Shown piece by piece: positions 44,426 to 52,928 of a stretch of DNA of 64,000 nt (position 1 is the first letter of the stretch; each line of letters starts with the position of its first letter). The stretch is taken from positions 1,116,001 through 1,180,000 of the forward strand of contig NZ_CP146284.1 in NCBI RefSeq assembly GCF_023744375.2, written 5' to 3'. A program made the translations under genes and the position numbers. The notes under the pieces were generated by a model. The model did not search any database. It was not told the origin of the DNA and saw nothing but the letters and a program-made list of their open reading frames with translations. This DNA comes from Parabacteroides sp. AD58. GTDB taxonomy: Bacteria; Bacteroidota; Bacteroidia; Bacteroidales; Tannerellaceae.

Positions 44426-45204
44426 AAAAGATACATTTTACCGACCGCTACCTGCTCAATCCGCGTCATCCGGTAACGGTATTTGTCATCGGAGCCGGAG
44501 GTACCGGTTCACAAGTGATAACCAATCTGGCACGCATGAGCATGGCACTTCAGGCATTGGGCCATCCCGGACTGCATGTCACCGTATTCGATCCCGACAC
44601 AGTAAGCCAGGCCAATATAGGACGCCAGCTTTTCAGTGAGACGGAACTGGGACTGAACAAGGCCGTATCACTAGTCACACGTATCAACCGTTTCTTCGGA
44701 TACGCATGGACTGCCGAACCGCAATGTTTTCCTACCAGGAATTTTTCTAAAGATAGCACAGCAAATATCATCATTACCTGTACGGATAATATACGTTCAC
44801 GTCTTACACTTTGGAAGTTCCTGAAGAAAGTTCGCAAAGAAAATTTCAGTGACCATTCGGCTCCCATATACTGGATGGATTTTGGGAACAGCCAGACAAA
44901 AGGACAGGTCATCATCGGGACGGTACGTGAGAAAGTTCTCCAACCTTCTTCACAGGAATATATTCCCATGCCTAAAATGAATGTCATCACCGAGGAAGTG
45001 GACTATGCAAAAATCAAGGAAAAGGAATCGGGACCAAGCTGCTCACTGGCGGAAGCTTTGGAAAAACAGGATCTGTTCATTAACTCCACACTGGCACATA
45101 TCGGATGTGACATATTATGGAGAATGTTTAAGGAAGGAAAAACACTATATCGCGGTGCCTATGTCAATCTGGAAACATTGAAAGTGACCGCAATCCCGGT
45201 ATAA
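44422..45204 (+). CDS. PRTRC system ThiF-family protein (E1-like)
   Basis: 260 residues. N-terminal HYxxPYLLNPxHPVTV-like segment (HFTDRYLLNPRHPVTV), Rossmann nucleotide site VIGAGGTGSQ near residue 22, FDPDTVSQANIGRQLF, and the E1-type TCTDNIRSR. ThiF/MoeB/E1 relatives adenylate small protein C-termini, but no partner is visible. This is the intact copy; a 5'-truncated copy lies at 59614-60387. ParB- and RepA-like members of the cassette are absent. Confidence 0.9.
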   Translation: MKKIHFTDRYLLNPRHPVTVFVIGAGGTGSQVITNLARMSMALQALGHPGLHVTVFDPDTVSQANIGRQLFSETELGLNKAVSLVTRINRFFGYAWTAEPQCFPTRNFSKDSTANIIITCTDNIRSRLTLWKFLKKVRKENFSDHSAPIYWMDFGNSQTKGQVIIGTVREKVLQPSSQEYIPMPKMNVITEEVDYAKIKEKESGPSCSLAEALEKQDLFINSTLAHIGCDILWRMFKEGKTLYRGAYVNLETLKVTAIPV

Positions 45205-45478
45205 TGCATAAGTGACCGTATGTATCATCTTTCCATCAGAATACGGTCACTTATTCTATTTGCTACTTATTATTTACTACGTTCTTACCACGCTGAAGAA
45301 GGAAACTCTGTATCTCTGAGGCAAGATAGAATGATTTCCTGTTCTTTTCCACCGAGTAATATTTAATCTTGCCCTCTTGCCTGTAACGTGCCAGGGTTCT
45401 TTGTGACACACCGAGGAGTTCTGCCAGATCCACATTATCAAGCAGTCTGTCTCCGTTCATACATTCTTTCAGACAGTT
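44431..45478. repeat. Left copy of a ~1.05-kb direct repeat
   Basis: Matches 59614-60657 with scattered substitutions and one 4-bp indel (near 45221). It covers nearly all of the PRTRC ThiF gene, the intergenic hairpin and the C-terminal part of the HTH gene. The match stops at 45478 after the GTT of the HTH gene; the sequences then diverge completely. Confidence 0.93.
45208..45254. terminator. Bidirectional terminator after the PRTRC ThiF gene
   Basis: Perfect 14-bp stem ATAAGTGACCGTAT/ATACGGTCACTTAT (45208-45221 with 45241-45254) between convergent genes. Confidence 0.75.
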
Positions 45479-45553
45479 ATTAAGACTTCTATATATTATA
45501 TTAATCACTGAGATTGAGATTTTTGTATGTTTAAATACAAATTTAATTAACAA
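45263..45553 (-). pseudogene. HTH (excisionase-like) gene, left copy, 5' end replaced
   Basis: 96 codons. The last ~68 residues (LKECMNGDRLLDNVDLAELLG onward) match the intact copy at 60442-60747, with HTH segment LLGVSQRTLARYRQEG. The first 28 residues come from unrelated AT-rich DNA beyond the repeat junction at 45478. Either a chimeric protein or a dead fragment. Confidence 0.65.
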
Positions 45554-45626
45554 GATTTATTTCATCTGTCATTAATCTTACAGCAACTTTAAACATTAAG
45601 CAGTTTCTTTGCACAAAAATTAAATT

Positions 45627-46361
45627 ATGCGTAATATCCACAAATATTTAGGGCTCTTTTTATTTCCAATCATTTTTCTACTTGTTTGTAGTGGGATTGT
45701 TCTAAATCATCGAAAACAGTTTAGTAAATTTGATGTACCACGCAGTATACTTCCAGATTCATATAAATATTCAAATTGGAATTATGGCTTCTTTAAAAAT
45801 GGATTGCCTTTAGATTCTAACAGAATCTTGTTGTATGGAACAGAAGGTGTATGGATATCAAATCGTGATTCGGTTATATCAGAGTGTAACCAGGGAATTG
45901 ATCCAAATGCAGATCAAAGAAAAATACATCGCATCATTCGCACATCCAATAATCAAATATTTGCTATTTCTTCATATCATTTATACCGATTTAAGATGGG
46001 TGAAATGCAATGGGCGAAAGTTGATTTGCCCGAATCTGAAGATTTATTTATTGACATTGAGTCAAAAGCAGATACTTTAGTTATATTGTCGCGTTCAAAC
46101 TATTATGTGGGATTAGTGAATGATCAGCAACAAAAATTATCATTTACTGTTCATGATTTACATCCTACTACAAAATATGAAAGACAACATTCTCTTTTTA
46201 AATTTATATGGGATTTGCATTCTGGATCTTTATGGGGGATAACCGGAAGAATTGTTATTGATATTATCGGACTATTATTTCTTTTTATAAGTTTCTCAGG
46301 ATTTATGATTTGGTTATACAAAAAAAAATCAAAAGAAATAAATCAAATAATAGAAGCCTAA
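45627..46361 (+). CDS. PepSY-associated TM protein, N-terminal half (frameshifted)
   Basis: 244 residues. Starts with a membrane helix (MRNIHKYLGLFLFPIIFLLV), an extracytoplasmic beta-rich segment, then the PepSY-TM signature WDLHSGSLWGITGRIVIDIIG and a second helix. It ends shortly after an A9 run (46319-46328 area) that precedes WLYKKKSKE; the -1 frame continues as a matching second half. The pair therefore looks like one gene of about 510 codons interrupted by a homopolymer frameshift. Such proteins sit in the inner membrane and are linked to heme/iron reduction or transport. Confidence 0.7.
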   Translation: MRNIHKYLGLFLFPIIFLLVCSGIVLNHRKQFSKFDVPRSILPDSYKYSNWNYGFFKNGLPLDSNRILLYGTEGVWISNRDSVISECNQGIDPNADQRKIHRIIRTSNNQIFAISSYHLYRFKMGEMQWAKVDLPESEDLFIDIESKADTLVILSRSNYYVGLVNDQQQKLSFTVHDLHPTTKYERQHSLFKFIWDLHSGSLWGITGRIVIDIIGLLFLFISFSGFMIWLYKKKSKEINQIIEA

Positions 46362-47158
46362 AAGATGTACGGAAACGTTTTGCCTGGTATTATAAATACC
46401 ACGACAAATGGGGATATTGGTTACTTATTCCATTTATAATAATTACAATTTCAGGAACATTCTTAAGACCTCCATTTCTGCTATTTGTTGCAAACTCATC
46501 AATAGCTCCTATACCAGGAACAAACATGGAATCAGAAAACAAATGGAAGGATCTGCTTAGGGCTATTAGATATGACAAGTATAACAATAGTTGGTTAATA
46601 TATACTTCAGATGGAATGTATGAATTTAAAGACTTATGGACCTCAGAAAGAATATCAAGACTAAATACTCCACCCATAAGCGTCATGGGATTAAACGTAA
46701 TGGAGCAAATCAATGAAGATGAATGGATTATAGGCTCCTTTAGTGGCCTGTATATATGGAATAAAACTTTTGAAACATATTATGATGCTTTAAACAACAA
46801 TATAGAAGCTCAAAGTTATGGTTTACCTTTCTCTAATAATCAAGTATCAGGTCTTGTTTTCTACAACAATGAGCAAACAATACTATTTGATTATAATAAT
46901 GGAGCTAGCACAATCGAATCTAAAAATGGTTTTATCAAAATGCCAGACAAATACAAAACAAGGCCAATGTCACTATGGAATCTGTCTTTAGAAATACATA
47001 CTGGCAGAATTGTTACCTTTTTAGGAATCATGACATTACTAATACCATGCATATTAGGTATCACAATTATTATAATTCTTATAAGCGGTTGGAAAATAAG
47101 TAAATTAAAATGCTTTATTAGGAGTGCAACTTCTTATATAAAGAAAGTATATAAATAA
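46310..47158 (+). CDS. PepSY-associated TM protein, C-terminal half (frameshifted)
   Basis: 282 codons if read from the ATG at 46310, overlapping the upstream frame by 52 bp. Contains a helix (KWGYWLLIPFIIITISGTFLRPP, shortened here), a second extracytoplasmic domain, and a second LEIHTGRI-type PepSY-TM segment with a final helix. The first residues (MVIQKKIKRNK) are just the alternative reading of the A-run, so an independent start is less likely than translation by -1 slippage or a 10-A allele. Confidence 0.65.
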   Translation: MVIQKKIKRNKSNNRSLKDVRKRFAWYYKYHDKWGYWLLIPFIIITISGTFLRPPFLLFVANSSIAPIPGTNMESENKWKDLLRAIRYDKYNNSWLIYTSDGMYEFKDLWTSERISRLNTPPISVMGLNVMEQINEDEWIIGSFSGLYIWNKTFETYYDALNNNIEAQSYGLPFSNNQVSGLVFYNNEQTILFDYNNGASTIESKNGFIKMPDKYKTRPMSLWNLSLEIHTGRIVTFLGIMTLLIPCILGITIIIILISGWKISKLKCFIRSATSYIKKVYK

Positions 47159-47185
47159 TTTTAAAGTTTATCATATAAATAGGGA

Positions 47186-47242
47186 TATACGGAATTAAGT
47201 ATTGTTTATGCTTTTTATAATAGACAATACTTGTTCCGTATA
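47186..47242. terminator. Bidirectional terminator between the PepSY and MATE genes
   Basis: Long interrupted stem: TATACGGAA and AAGTATTGT on the left (47186-47205) pair with ACAATACTT and TTCCGTATA on the right (47224-47242), loop T-rich. The genes are convergent. Confidence 0.75.
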
Positions 47243-47255
47243 ATGGATATAAAAT

Positions 47256-48608
47256 TCAGTTATTTATTAACAACGATTTTCTATTAACAAACTTAAATGC
47301 AGGTAAAAGAAATAATACAGCAAACGTCCAAGCAATGGGGTCTCCAAAACAAATAGCCCAGAATTTGAATATGGGGACTGCAAAAACACTAACAAATGTC
47401 CTTGCCAGCATTTCTGATATTCCGGAAAACAAAGCCAGTCGAGTATAACCTACCCCTTGGATAGTATATCTGAATATAAATGAAACTCCCAATACAATAA
47501 AGAATATTGCAGAAATCCTTATGAACAAAGCTGCATTCTCAATAACATCAATCTCTGAGGAATCAATAAACAACAGAACCAATTCTTTTGAGAAACTCCA
47601 AACAATTATATTCAATATTAAAACATATACTATTACTATTTTTAAAGCTGATTTTATTCCTAACCATATTCTTTCAGGTTTTCCGGCACCATAGTTCTGT
47701 CCACTATAAGTAGCCATAGCTATACCAAGACTTTCAAGCAAACAGACAAAAAATATTTTAATTCTCATTGCGGAAGTATATGCAGCAATATAAACAGTTC
47801 CAAGAGAATTATTGGCACTTTGCAGCATAATCATCCCTATAGCTATTATTGAAACCTGCAGTCCCATAGGAATACCTATATACAATAACTGCCTTGCAAT
47901 TCTTAAATCAAATTTTTTATCGTGTTTGGAACCCTTAAGTATATCATACTTTCTGTAAATGTATATATAACAAAGTAAGGCTGATATTCCTTGTGAAAGC
48001 ACCGTTGCAATAGCTGCACCAGTTACACCCCAATCCAATAAGAGAATAGTCAATAAATCCAATAATATATTTATCAGAGTTGATAAAGCCAAAAACAAAA
48101 AAGGTGTTCTACTATCTCCAATAGCACGTAGAATACTTGAAAAAAGATTATAGAAGAAAGTAAATGGAATACCCAAAAATGTAATGAGCAAATATATATA
48201 AGCTTTATTCATTATCTTTTCAGGAGTTTTCATCCAACCCAATATATCCGAGCACAACAGGCTTGTTATTATGGCAATCATTATAGACATTACTGCTGAA
48301 ATCTTCAGACTAATAAAAATATATCTACGCAATGTCAAATAATCATGTGCACCAAATTTCTGAGCCATAGGGATTCCAAAACCACAACAACAGCCTGTAC
48401 AAAATCCCAATATAAGGGTTATCACAGAAGTACCTGCACCAACAGCCGCAAGAGAGTTTATACCTAAAAATTTACCAACTATTACTGCATCAACTATAGA
48501 GTATGTCTGCTGGAGAAGATTGCCCAACAAAAGAGGGACTGTAAAATTAATCAAAACAGTCAATGGAGATCCAGATGTCATATCTCTATTACTTGCTATT
48601 TTCAACAT
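47256..48608 (-). CDS. MATE-family efflux transporter
   Basis: 450 residues, about 12 membrane helices in two halves. The N-terminus MTSGSPLTVLINFTVPLLLGN and the QQTYSIVDAVIVGKFLG segment are typical of DinF/NorM-like MATE proteins. Exports cationic drugs or metabolites using Na+ or H+; the substrate is unknown. I chose the ATG at 48606-48608; the longer frame to 48674 would translate the hairpin at 48648-48667. Last gene of the minus-strand cargo block. Confidence 0.88.
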   Translation of the reverse strand: MLKIASNRDMTSGSPLTVLINFTVPLLLGNLLQQTYSIVDAVIVGKFLGINSLAAVGAGTSVITLILGFCTGCCCGFGIPMAQKFGAHDYLTLRRYIFISLKISAVMSIMIAIITSLLCSDILGWMKTPEKIMNKAYIYLLITFLGIPFTFFYNLFSSILRAIGDSRTPFLFLALSTLINILLDLLTILLLDWGVTGAAIATVLSQGISALLCYIYIYRKYDILKGSKHDKKFDLRIARQLLYIGIPMGLQVSIIAIGMIMLQSANNSLGTVYIAAYTSAMRIKIFFVCLLESLGIAMATYSGQNYGAGKPERIWLGIKSALKIVIVYVLILNIIVWSFSKELVLLFIDSSEIDVIENAALFIRISAIFFIVLGVSFIFRYTIQGVGYTRLALFSGISEMLARTFVSVFAVPIFKFWAICFGDPIAWTFAVLFLLPAFKFVNRKSLLINN

Positions 48609-48647
48609 ACCAGAATTTATATACTTAAAAATGACTACTAAATAAAA

Positions 48648-48667
48648 AATCCCCCAGACAGGGGATT
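48648..48667 (-). terminator. Hairpin between the HD gene and the MATE gene
   Basis: On the minus strand AATCCCC-N6-GGGGATT is followed by a T-run, a textbook terminator after the HD-domain gene. Because it lies only 40 bp before the MATE start, it could also act as a 5' attenuator for that gene. Confidence 0.75.
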
Positions 48668-48724
48668 CCTTCATTTAGATCTTACTACAATATAAAAACA
48701 GTATTCTCAAGCTATATCATAAAA

Positions 48725-49228
48725 TCAGTTAGCTTTCAAATACATATCTTCTAAACATTGTATTCCTGATTGTGTTCTAAATATCTTATTTCTTACATTC
48801 TCAATCATTTCAGCAGAGAATCCATCCTCGAATATATTAACAAGAAAGTCTGCTTCAACAAGCAACTGATAATCTATTCCACTGATATTTGTATATGTGT
48901 GATGATGACCGACTAACCAACAAACCCGTTCTATCTGTTCACATGTATAATTACCTGTTTTTATCAAGAGTTTCTCCGCTTCTGCCGGACCTTCAAGTTC
49001 CTGGTGTTTTCCATCACAAACTCCATACTTCTGTTCACATATACGTATGCCAATATCATGAACAATTGCTGCTGTTTCAAGAATAAAAAGAGTTTCTTCG
49101 TCCAATTGTTCTTGTCTTCCAAGCAATGAAGCAAAATTATATACTTTGATAAAATGTTGTATTCGTTTAGCATCACCCCGATAGTATTCTATCATAGAGG
49201 AAATTAGCTGCAAATGTGTTGTATTCAT
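48725..49228 (-). CDS. HD-domain phosphohydrolase-like protein
   Basis: 167 residues. HD metal ligands visible: His in RIQHFIKVY, the HD pair in AAIVHDIG, then LVGHHHTY and a distal Asp in LVEADFLVN. The small single-domain HD fold hydrolyses nucleotides or similar phosphoesters; no substrate can be named. It lies 39 bp downstream of the RIC-type repair gene in the same direction, so a role in the same stress response is likely. Confidence 0.82.
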   Translation of the reverse strand: MNTTHLQLISSMIEYYRGDAKRIQHFIKVYNFASLLGRQEQLDEETLFILETAAIVHDIGIRICEQKYGVCDGKHQELEGPAEAEKLLIKTGNYTCEQIERVCWLVGHHHTYTNISGIDYQLLVEADFLVNIFEDGFSAEMIENVRNKIFRTQSGIQCLEDMYLKAN

Positions 49229-49267
49229 AATTTCATTCTGTAAAAATAGGATTTACGTCATAATTAA

Positions 49268-49978
49268 TCATCTTACCCATTCTCTCTCCAATTTCTCAAA
49301 TTGAGGAAATAGAATATTATTTTCAATGAATATATGCTCAAATAAATCCTCTACAAACGTTTCCAGTTCAACCATCATCTGTTCATAATTTATACAAAGA
49401 TTTTCATCCGGTACTCTAAAACCGTTTGTAATCTTTCTCAAATGCATATAGCGCATCCTTTCATTTTCATGCTCCATTGTCATTACTCTGATAGGATTTG
49501 AAATTGTTCCACAATGCATAGTCTCTATATATTCTTCATTATGTGAAGCATCGAACAATTCATACAAATATGGGAATAACACACTCTCTTCTTTCTGAAA
49601 ATGCGATTCCAAGTCGTGCATTGACAACTTAACCTGATTAAACAATTCATTTAATTCAGGATATTCCATTCCATAATTGTCCTTCACATTCTCAATCATA
49701 GAAAGAAGATAAGCCCCTTTTTCCTTTGTATTCCTGTGATGATACTTTATAATATAATCTAAAAGCAAATCTAAAGGCCATAAATAAAATGGTGTTCCCT
49801 GATGTGATATATTTTCCAAATCGTGGAGGACTTCATCTATATTAGCGCTATTTTCTCCAGATAAATCTTCCAAACTCATATTTCCATTGCAATAGTCTAT
49901 CCCATATCTGAAGAAAACAGACGCACTTGCAGAGTTTTCTAAGACAATATCCTTTACTTTCTTACATCTAAGTTCCAT
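49268..49978 (-). CDS. RIC/YtfE/ScdA-type iron-sulfur cluster repair di-iron protein
   Basis: 236 residues. The N-terminal ScdA_N-like domain (residues ~1-60) has FFRYGIDYCNGN where the family usually has CCGG, so one of the two cysteines is missing. The C-terminal hemerythrin-like four-helix bundle carries the His/Glu ligands in IIKYHHRNTKEKG, HFQKEESVLFPYL, MTMEHENERMRYM and LFEHIFIENNILFPQ. RIC proteins restore iron-sulfur clusters after nitric oxide or peroxide damage. Its place beside a nitrite reductase cluster makes nitrosative stress the likely signal. Confidence 0.88.
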   Translation of the reverse strand: MELRCKKVKDIVLENSASASVFFRYGIDYCNGNMSLEDLSGENSANIDEVLHDLENISHQGTPFYLWPLDLLLDYIIKYHHRNTKEKGAYLLSMIENVKDNYGMEYPELNELFNQVKLSMHDLESHFQKEESVLFPYLYELFDASHNEEYIETMHCGTISNPIRVMTMEHENERMRYMHLRKITNGFRVPDENLCINYEQMMVELETFVEDLFEHIFIENNILFPQFEKLEREWVR

Positions 49979-50069
49979 AAAATCAATATCTACTTTAAAA
50001 TATTATGCAATAATCATTTTATATATCAAGATTTCACACTCTAGATAATTAATAACATCAAACAATATA

Positions 50070-50942
50070 TCACCTATTATTTCTGTCTTGAGAGATATTC
50101 ATTCTATATCTGAGATTTTCTTTCTGTAATTTAGTATAATTCTTGTAGAATGGAAAAACCGGCCCAAAACCTGTCCCGAAAGAAAATTTTGCTCCATAAC
50201 TTATGGCCTTATGAATAAAATCTTCAGATTTATCTATTGCATCAATAATATTCCATCCTCTTGCTAAATAAGTAGCAATAGATGATGCGAACATATCACC
50301 CGTTCCATTCACATTCTTTGTTTTAATTATAGGTTTAATATATTCCCTAAAATCACCATTTTGTGGACAATAAAAATAATCTGCAAGTTTATCTTTATAT
50401 GGCACAGATTTTATTATCACAGAATTACCCCAAATAGAAAGTTCCTTCAAGTCGTCTAGAATCCCATGTATATTCAATTTTCGCCCGAGTAGAATCTCTG
50501 CCTCTCGCATATTAGGTGTAATGATAGTGGCTAGTGGCATCAGTTTCTTTTTATAACAAAAAATAGCTTCATCTTCAAGAAGTTGATCACCCGAGGAACT
50601 AACCATAACAGGATCTACCACCAACGGTATACCAGCATAGTTTTTTATCGTCTCAGAGACTTTCAATACCAAATCTTTCGAATACAGCATTCCAGTCTTA
50701 ATACAGTCGGCCTCGACATCCTCCATAAAAGACTGTATTTGAGACACTACCATATCAACAGGTATTAAACAAACATCCTTTACATGCTCTGTATCTTCAT
50801 CAACAACACATGTGATAGCCCCTGCAGCGTATCCTCCACATGCAGATATTGCCTTGACATCTGCCTGTATCCCTGCAGAGCCAAGAGGTTCACTACCTGC
50901 TATAACAAAAACCCTGTAAGAGACCTTTCCTTCCTTAATCAT
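50070..50942 (-). CDS. ThiD/pyridoxal-kinase-like protein
   Basis: 290 residues, ribokinase-like fold. N-terminal VIAGSEPLGSAGIQADVK corresponds to the IAGSDPSGGAGIQADLK of ThiD but with Glu for Asp. VDPVMVSSSGDQLL is conserved. The anion-hole motif is NGTGDMFASSIATYL: Asp replaces the Cys of GTGC in ThiD, as in pyridoxal kinases (GTGD). So it may phosphorylate pyridoxal/pyridoxine rather than hydroxymethylpyrimidine. It overlaps the aminotransferase upstream by 8 bp. Neighbours that use or resemble B6 chemistry support salvage, but this is inference. Confidence 0.75.
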   Translation of the reverse strand: MIKEGKVSYRVFVIAGSEPLGSAGIQADVKAISACGGYAAGAITCVVDEDTEHVKDVCLIPVDMVVSQIQSFMEDVEADCIKTGMLYSKDLVLKVSETIKNYAGIPLVVDPVMVSSSGDQLLEDEAIFCYKKKLMPLATIITPNMREAEILLGRKLNIHGILDDLKELSIWGNSVIIKSVPYKDKLADYFYCPQNGDFREYIKPIIKTKNVNGTGDMFASSIATYLARGWNIIDAIDKSEDFIHKAISYGAKFSFGTGFGPVFPFYKNYTKLQKENLRYRMNISQDRNNR

Positions 50943-52083
50943 TCTTACATCCTAATTTATCCAAACAACATACTAACTTATCAATGAAATAATCAACTTC
51001 CGACTTTGTAATACATAATGGAGGCAATATTCTCAGAATATTCCTACCAGAATATCCGGTAAAGATATGGTGATTGAACAGAAGCATCTCTCGGATCTTT
51101 GACACAGATATGGCAAACTCAACTCCTATCATTAGCCCACGTCCTCTAACATCAGTGATTAATGGCGATTCAATAGAACGCAGTTTGTGTATGAAATAAT
51201 CTCCCACATTATTTGCATTTTCTATCAGGTTTTCAGTTTTCATGACCTGTATCACCGACAATGCAGCAGCACACCCAAGATGATTACCGCCAAATGTAGT
51301 TCCAAGCATTCCCTTACGAGGTTTGAAAACGTCACTTATCAGAACACCTGAAAATGGAAAGCCGTTGGCTATACCTTTGGCTACAGTAATGATATCCGGT
51401 TTAATGCCACTCCATTGATGAGCAAAGAACTTTCCTGTACGCCCGTAGCCAGACTGTATTTCATCCATAATTAGAATTGCGCCATATTGTATAGTCAGCT
51501 TACGCAATTCTTTAAGAAAATCATCCTCTGGAACTCTTATTCCACCAACCCCAGAAATACCTTCTATTATTACAGCACAAACATCTCCGCTACGCAATAC
51601 ACTTTCCACCTCAGCTATATCCATTCCTGAAAAATATACATTATCATTGCAATTAAGAGGAGCTGTGATCAAAGGATTGTCTGTTACCTCTACTGCTGCT
51701 GATGTACGACCATGAAAAGAGTTTCTGAATGCTATCACCTTTTTCTTTCCGGTATGGAACGAGGCTAGTTTAAGGGCATTCTCATTTGCCTCAGCTCCAG
51801 AATTTACAAAAAATGCACTATAATCAGAATACCCGGAGATTTCCCCCAATTCATATGCAAGCTTCTCCTGAAGTTTATTAACTACTGAGTTAGAGTAAAA
51901 CATCAGATTCTGCATCTGCTCATACATACATTTTACAAGGTACGGATGAGAATGCCCTATTGATATTACAGCATGTCCACCATAAAAATCCAAATATGAA
52001 TTACCGTTGTCATCGTAAACATAACAACCAGAACCCCTAACAATATTTATAGGGAATATAGAATAAACATCAAACAAATTCAT
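50935..52083 (-). CDS. Class III aminotransferase, ArgD-like paralogue
   Basis: 382 residues. Closely follows Bacteroidetes ArgD (acetyl/succinylornithine aminotransferase): starts MNLFDVYSIFPINIVRGSG, then GHAVISIGHSHP, NSGAEANENALKLAS, MDEIQSGYGRTGKFFAHQW (Asp for the PLP ring) and the PLP lysine in ITVAKGIANGFP. It lies outside any arginine operon, between a flavoprotein and a kinase, so its substrate may differ. PLP-dependent, cytoplasmic. Confidence 0.85.
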   Translation of the reverse strand: MNLFDVYSIFPINIVRGSGCYVYDDNGNSYLDFYGGHAVISIGHSHPYLVKCMYEQMQNLMFYSNSVVNKLQEKLAYELGEISGYSDYSAFFVNSGAEANENALKLASFHTGKKKVIAFRNSFHGRTSAAVEVTDNPLITAPLNCNDNVYFSGMDIAEVESVLRSGDVCAVIIEGISGVGGIRVPEDDFLKELRKLTIQYGAILIMDEIQSGYGRTGKFFAHQWSGIKPDIITVAKGIANGFPFSGVLISDVFKPRKGMLGTTFGGNHLGCAAALSVIQVMKTENLIENANNVGDYFIHKLRSIESPLITDVRGRGLMIGVEFAISVSKIREMLLFNHHIFTGYSGRNILRILPPLCITKSEVDYFIDKLVCCLDKLGCKND

Positions 52084-52097
52084 AATCTAATATTTTA

Positions 52098-52613
52098 CTA
52101 CTCCATCCTTCCATACTTCATTTCATCGCCATTCTTATCGTATTGTTTACGCTTGCCTGTTGGAGGAGTCGACAAGGTTACTTTGACTACAGCTGTACGA
52201 TGAAGGCTTCTTTTAACTGCTTCCTCAAAAGCGTCCATGTGTTTTGGCAGAAAGCGTTGGCTAATTAATCTCAATGCCAAAATCTTTTCTTCATTATCAG
52301 TAACAACCTCAGCTTTTCCAAATGCAATAGCCGAACGGTACTGAAGAGTGAAAGTTCCATCTTTAGGACCAACCGTAGGTTGGCATTTTGTAACAGCAGA
52401 AAGACATACTTCTGGATTTACTGCTATAGCATCAAGTTTATCACCTTCTGGAGCACAATGAAAATACCAAATATCATCACCATTACTGGCCAAAGATAAT
52501 GGTACTCCATATGCAGTACCGTCCGGTCTTGTAAAACTAACCGTTATATATGGAGCTTTGCGCATTATTTCCAATGCCCAGTTGCTGTCCATTTCCCTAC
52601 TTACTTTTCTCAT
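52098..52613 (-). CDS. Pyridoxamine 5'-phosphate oxidase-family (Nim-like) flavoprotein
   Basis: 171 residues from 52613 (in-frame Met at 52592 is an alternative start). FMN-binding split barrel: APYITVSFTRPDGTAYGVPL near residue 20, IWYFHCAPEGDKLDAI near 50, and a C-terminal HRTAVVKVTL strand. The layout is that of the NimA-like branch (5-nitroimidazole reductases and relatives) rather than PdxH. Whether it reduces nitro compounds, nitric oxide products or B6 vitamers is open. First gene of the aminotransferase-kinase group. Confidence 0.78.
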   Translation of the reverse strand: MRKVSREMDSNWALEIMRKAPYITVSFTRPDGTAYGVPLSLASNGDDIWYFHCAPEGDKLDAIAVNPEVCLSAVTKCQPTVGPKDGTFTLQYRSAIAFGKAEVVTDNEEKILALRLISQRFLPKHMDAFEEAVKRSLHRTAVVKVTLSTPPTGKRKQYDKNGDEMKYGRME

Positions 52614-52651
52614 AAAGTTCTAAATATGCTTAAATATTTGCCTAATATTAC

Positions 52652-52680
52652 AGGTAAGAACAACCTCTGTTCTATTACCT
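52652..52680. promoter_or_regulatory. Inverted repeat in the leader of the Nim-like gene
   Basis: AGGTAAGAACA (52652-52662) and TGTTCTATTACCT (52668-52680) pair with a 2-nt bulge. It lies between the minus-strand -7 box at 52709 and the start at 52613, so it is either an RNA hairpin or an operator. Confidence 0.45.
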
Positions 52681-52708
52681 AGGTATAAAATATTCTATAA
52701 CTATACGA

Positions 52709-52716
52709 CAAAATTA
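52709..52716 (-). promoter_or_regulatory. -7 box of the Nim-like/aminotransferase/kinase unit
   Basis: Minus strand TAATTTTG, exact TAnnTTTG. The 52614-52994 gap also holds the dyad at 52929 and the Crp-type promoter; the rest is AT-rich with nothing recognisable. Confidence 0.4.
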
Positions 52717-52928
52717 CCTTAGATGAAAAAAATACGATGTAATAAAAATGACACCATTGATATTTATTAGAGAAAATACCTGATGAAATAATCAATCCAA
52801 TACATTTTCATTCTTAACTGTATGTTTTATTCAGCGAATATTTCAAATCTAAACTTTTGAAAAGCATATAATATACATACATGAAACTTCATCTATGAAT
52901 AAAACACTATGTTCACATAATCCTCAGT

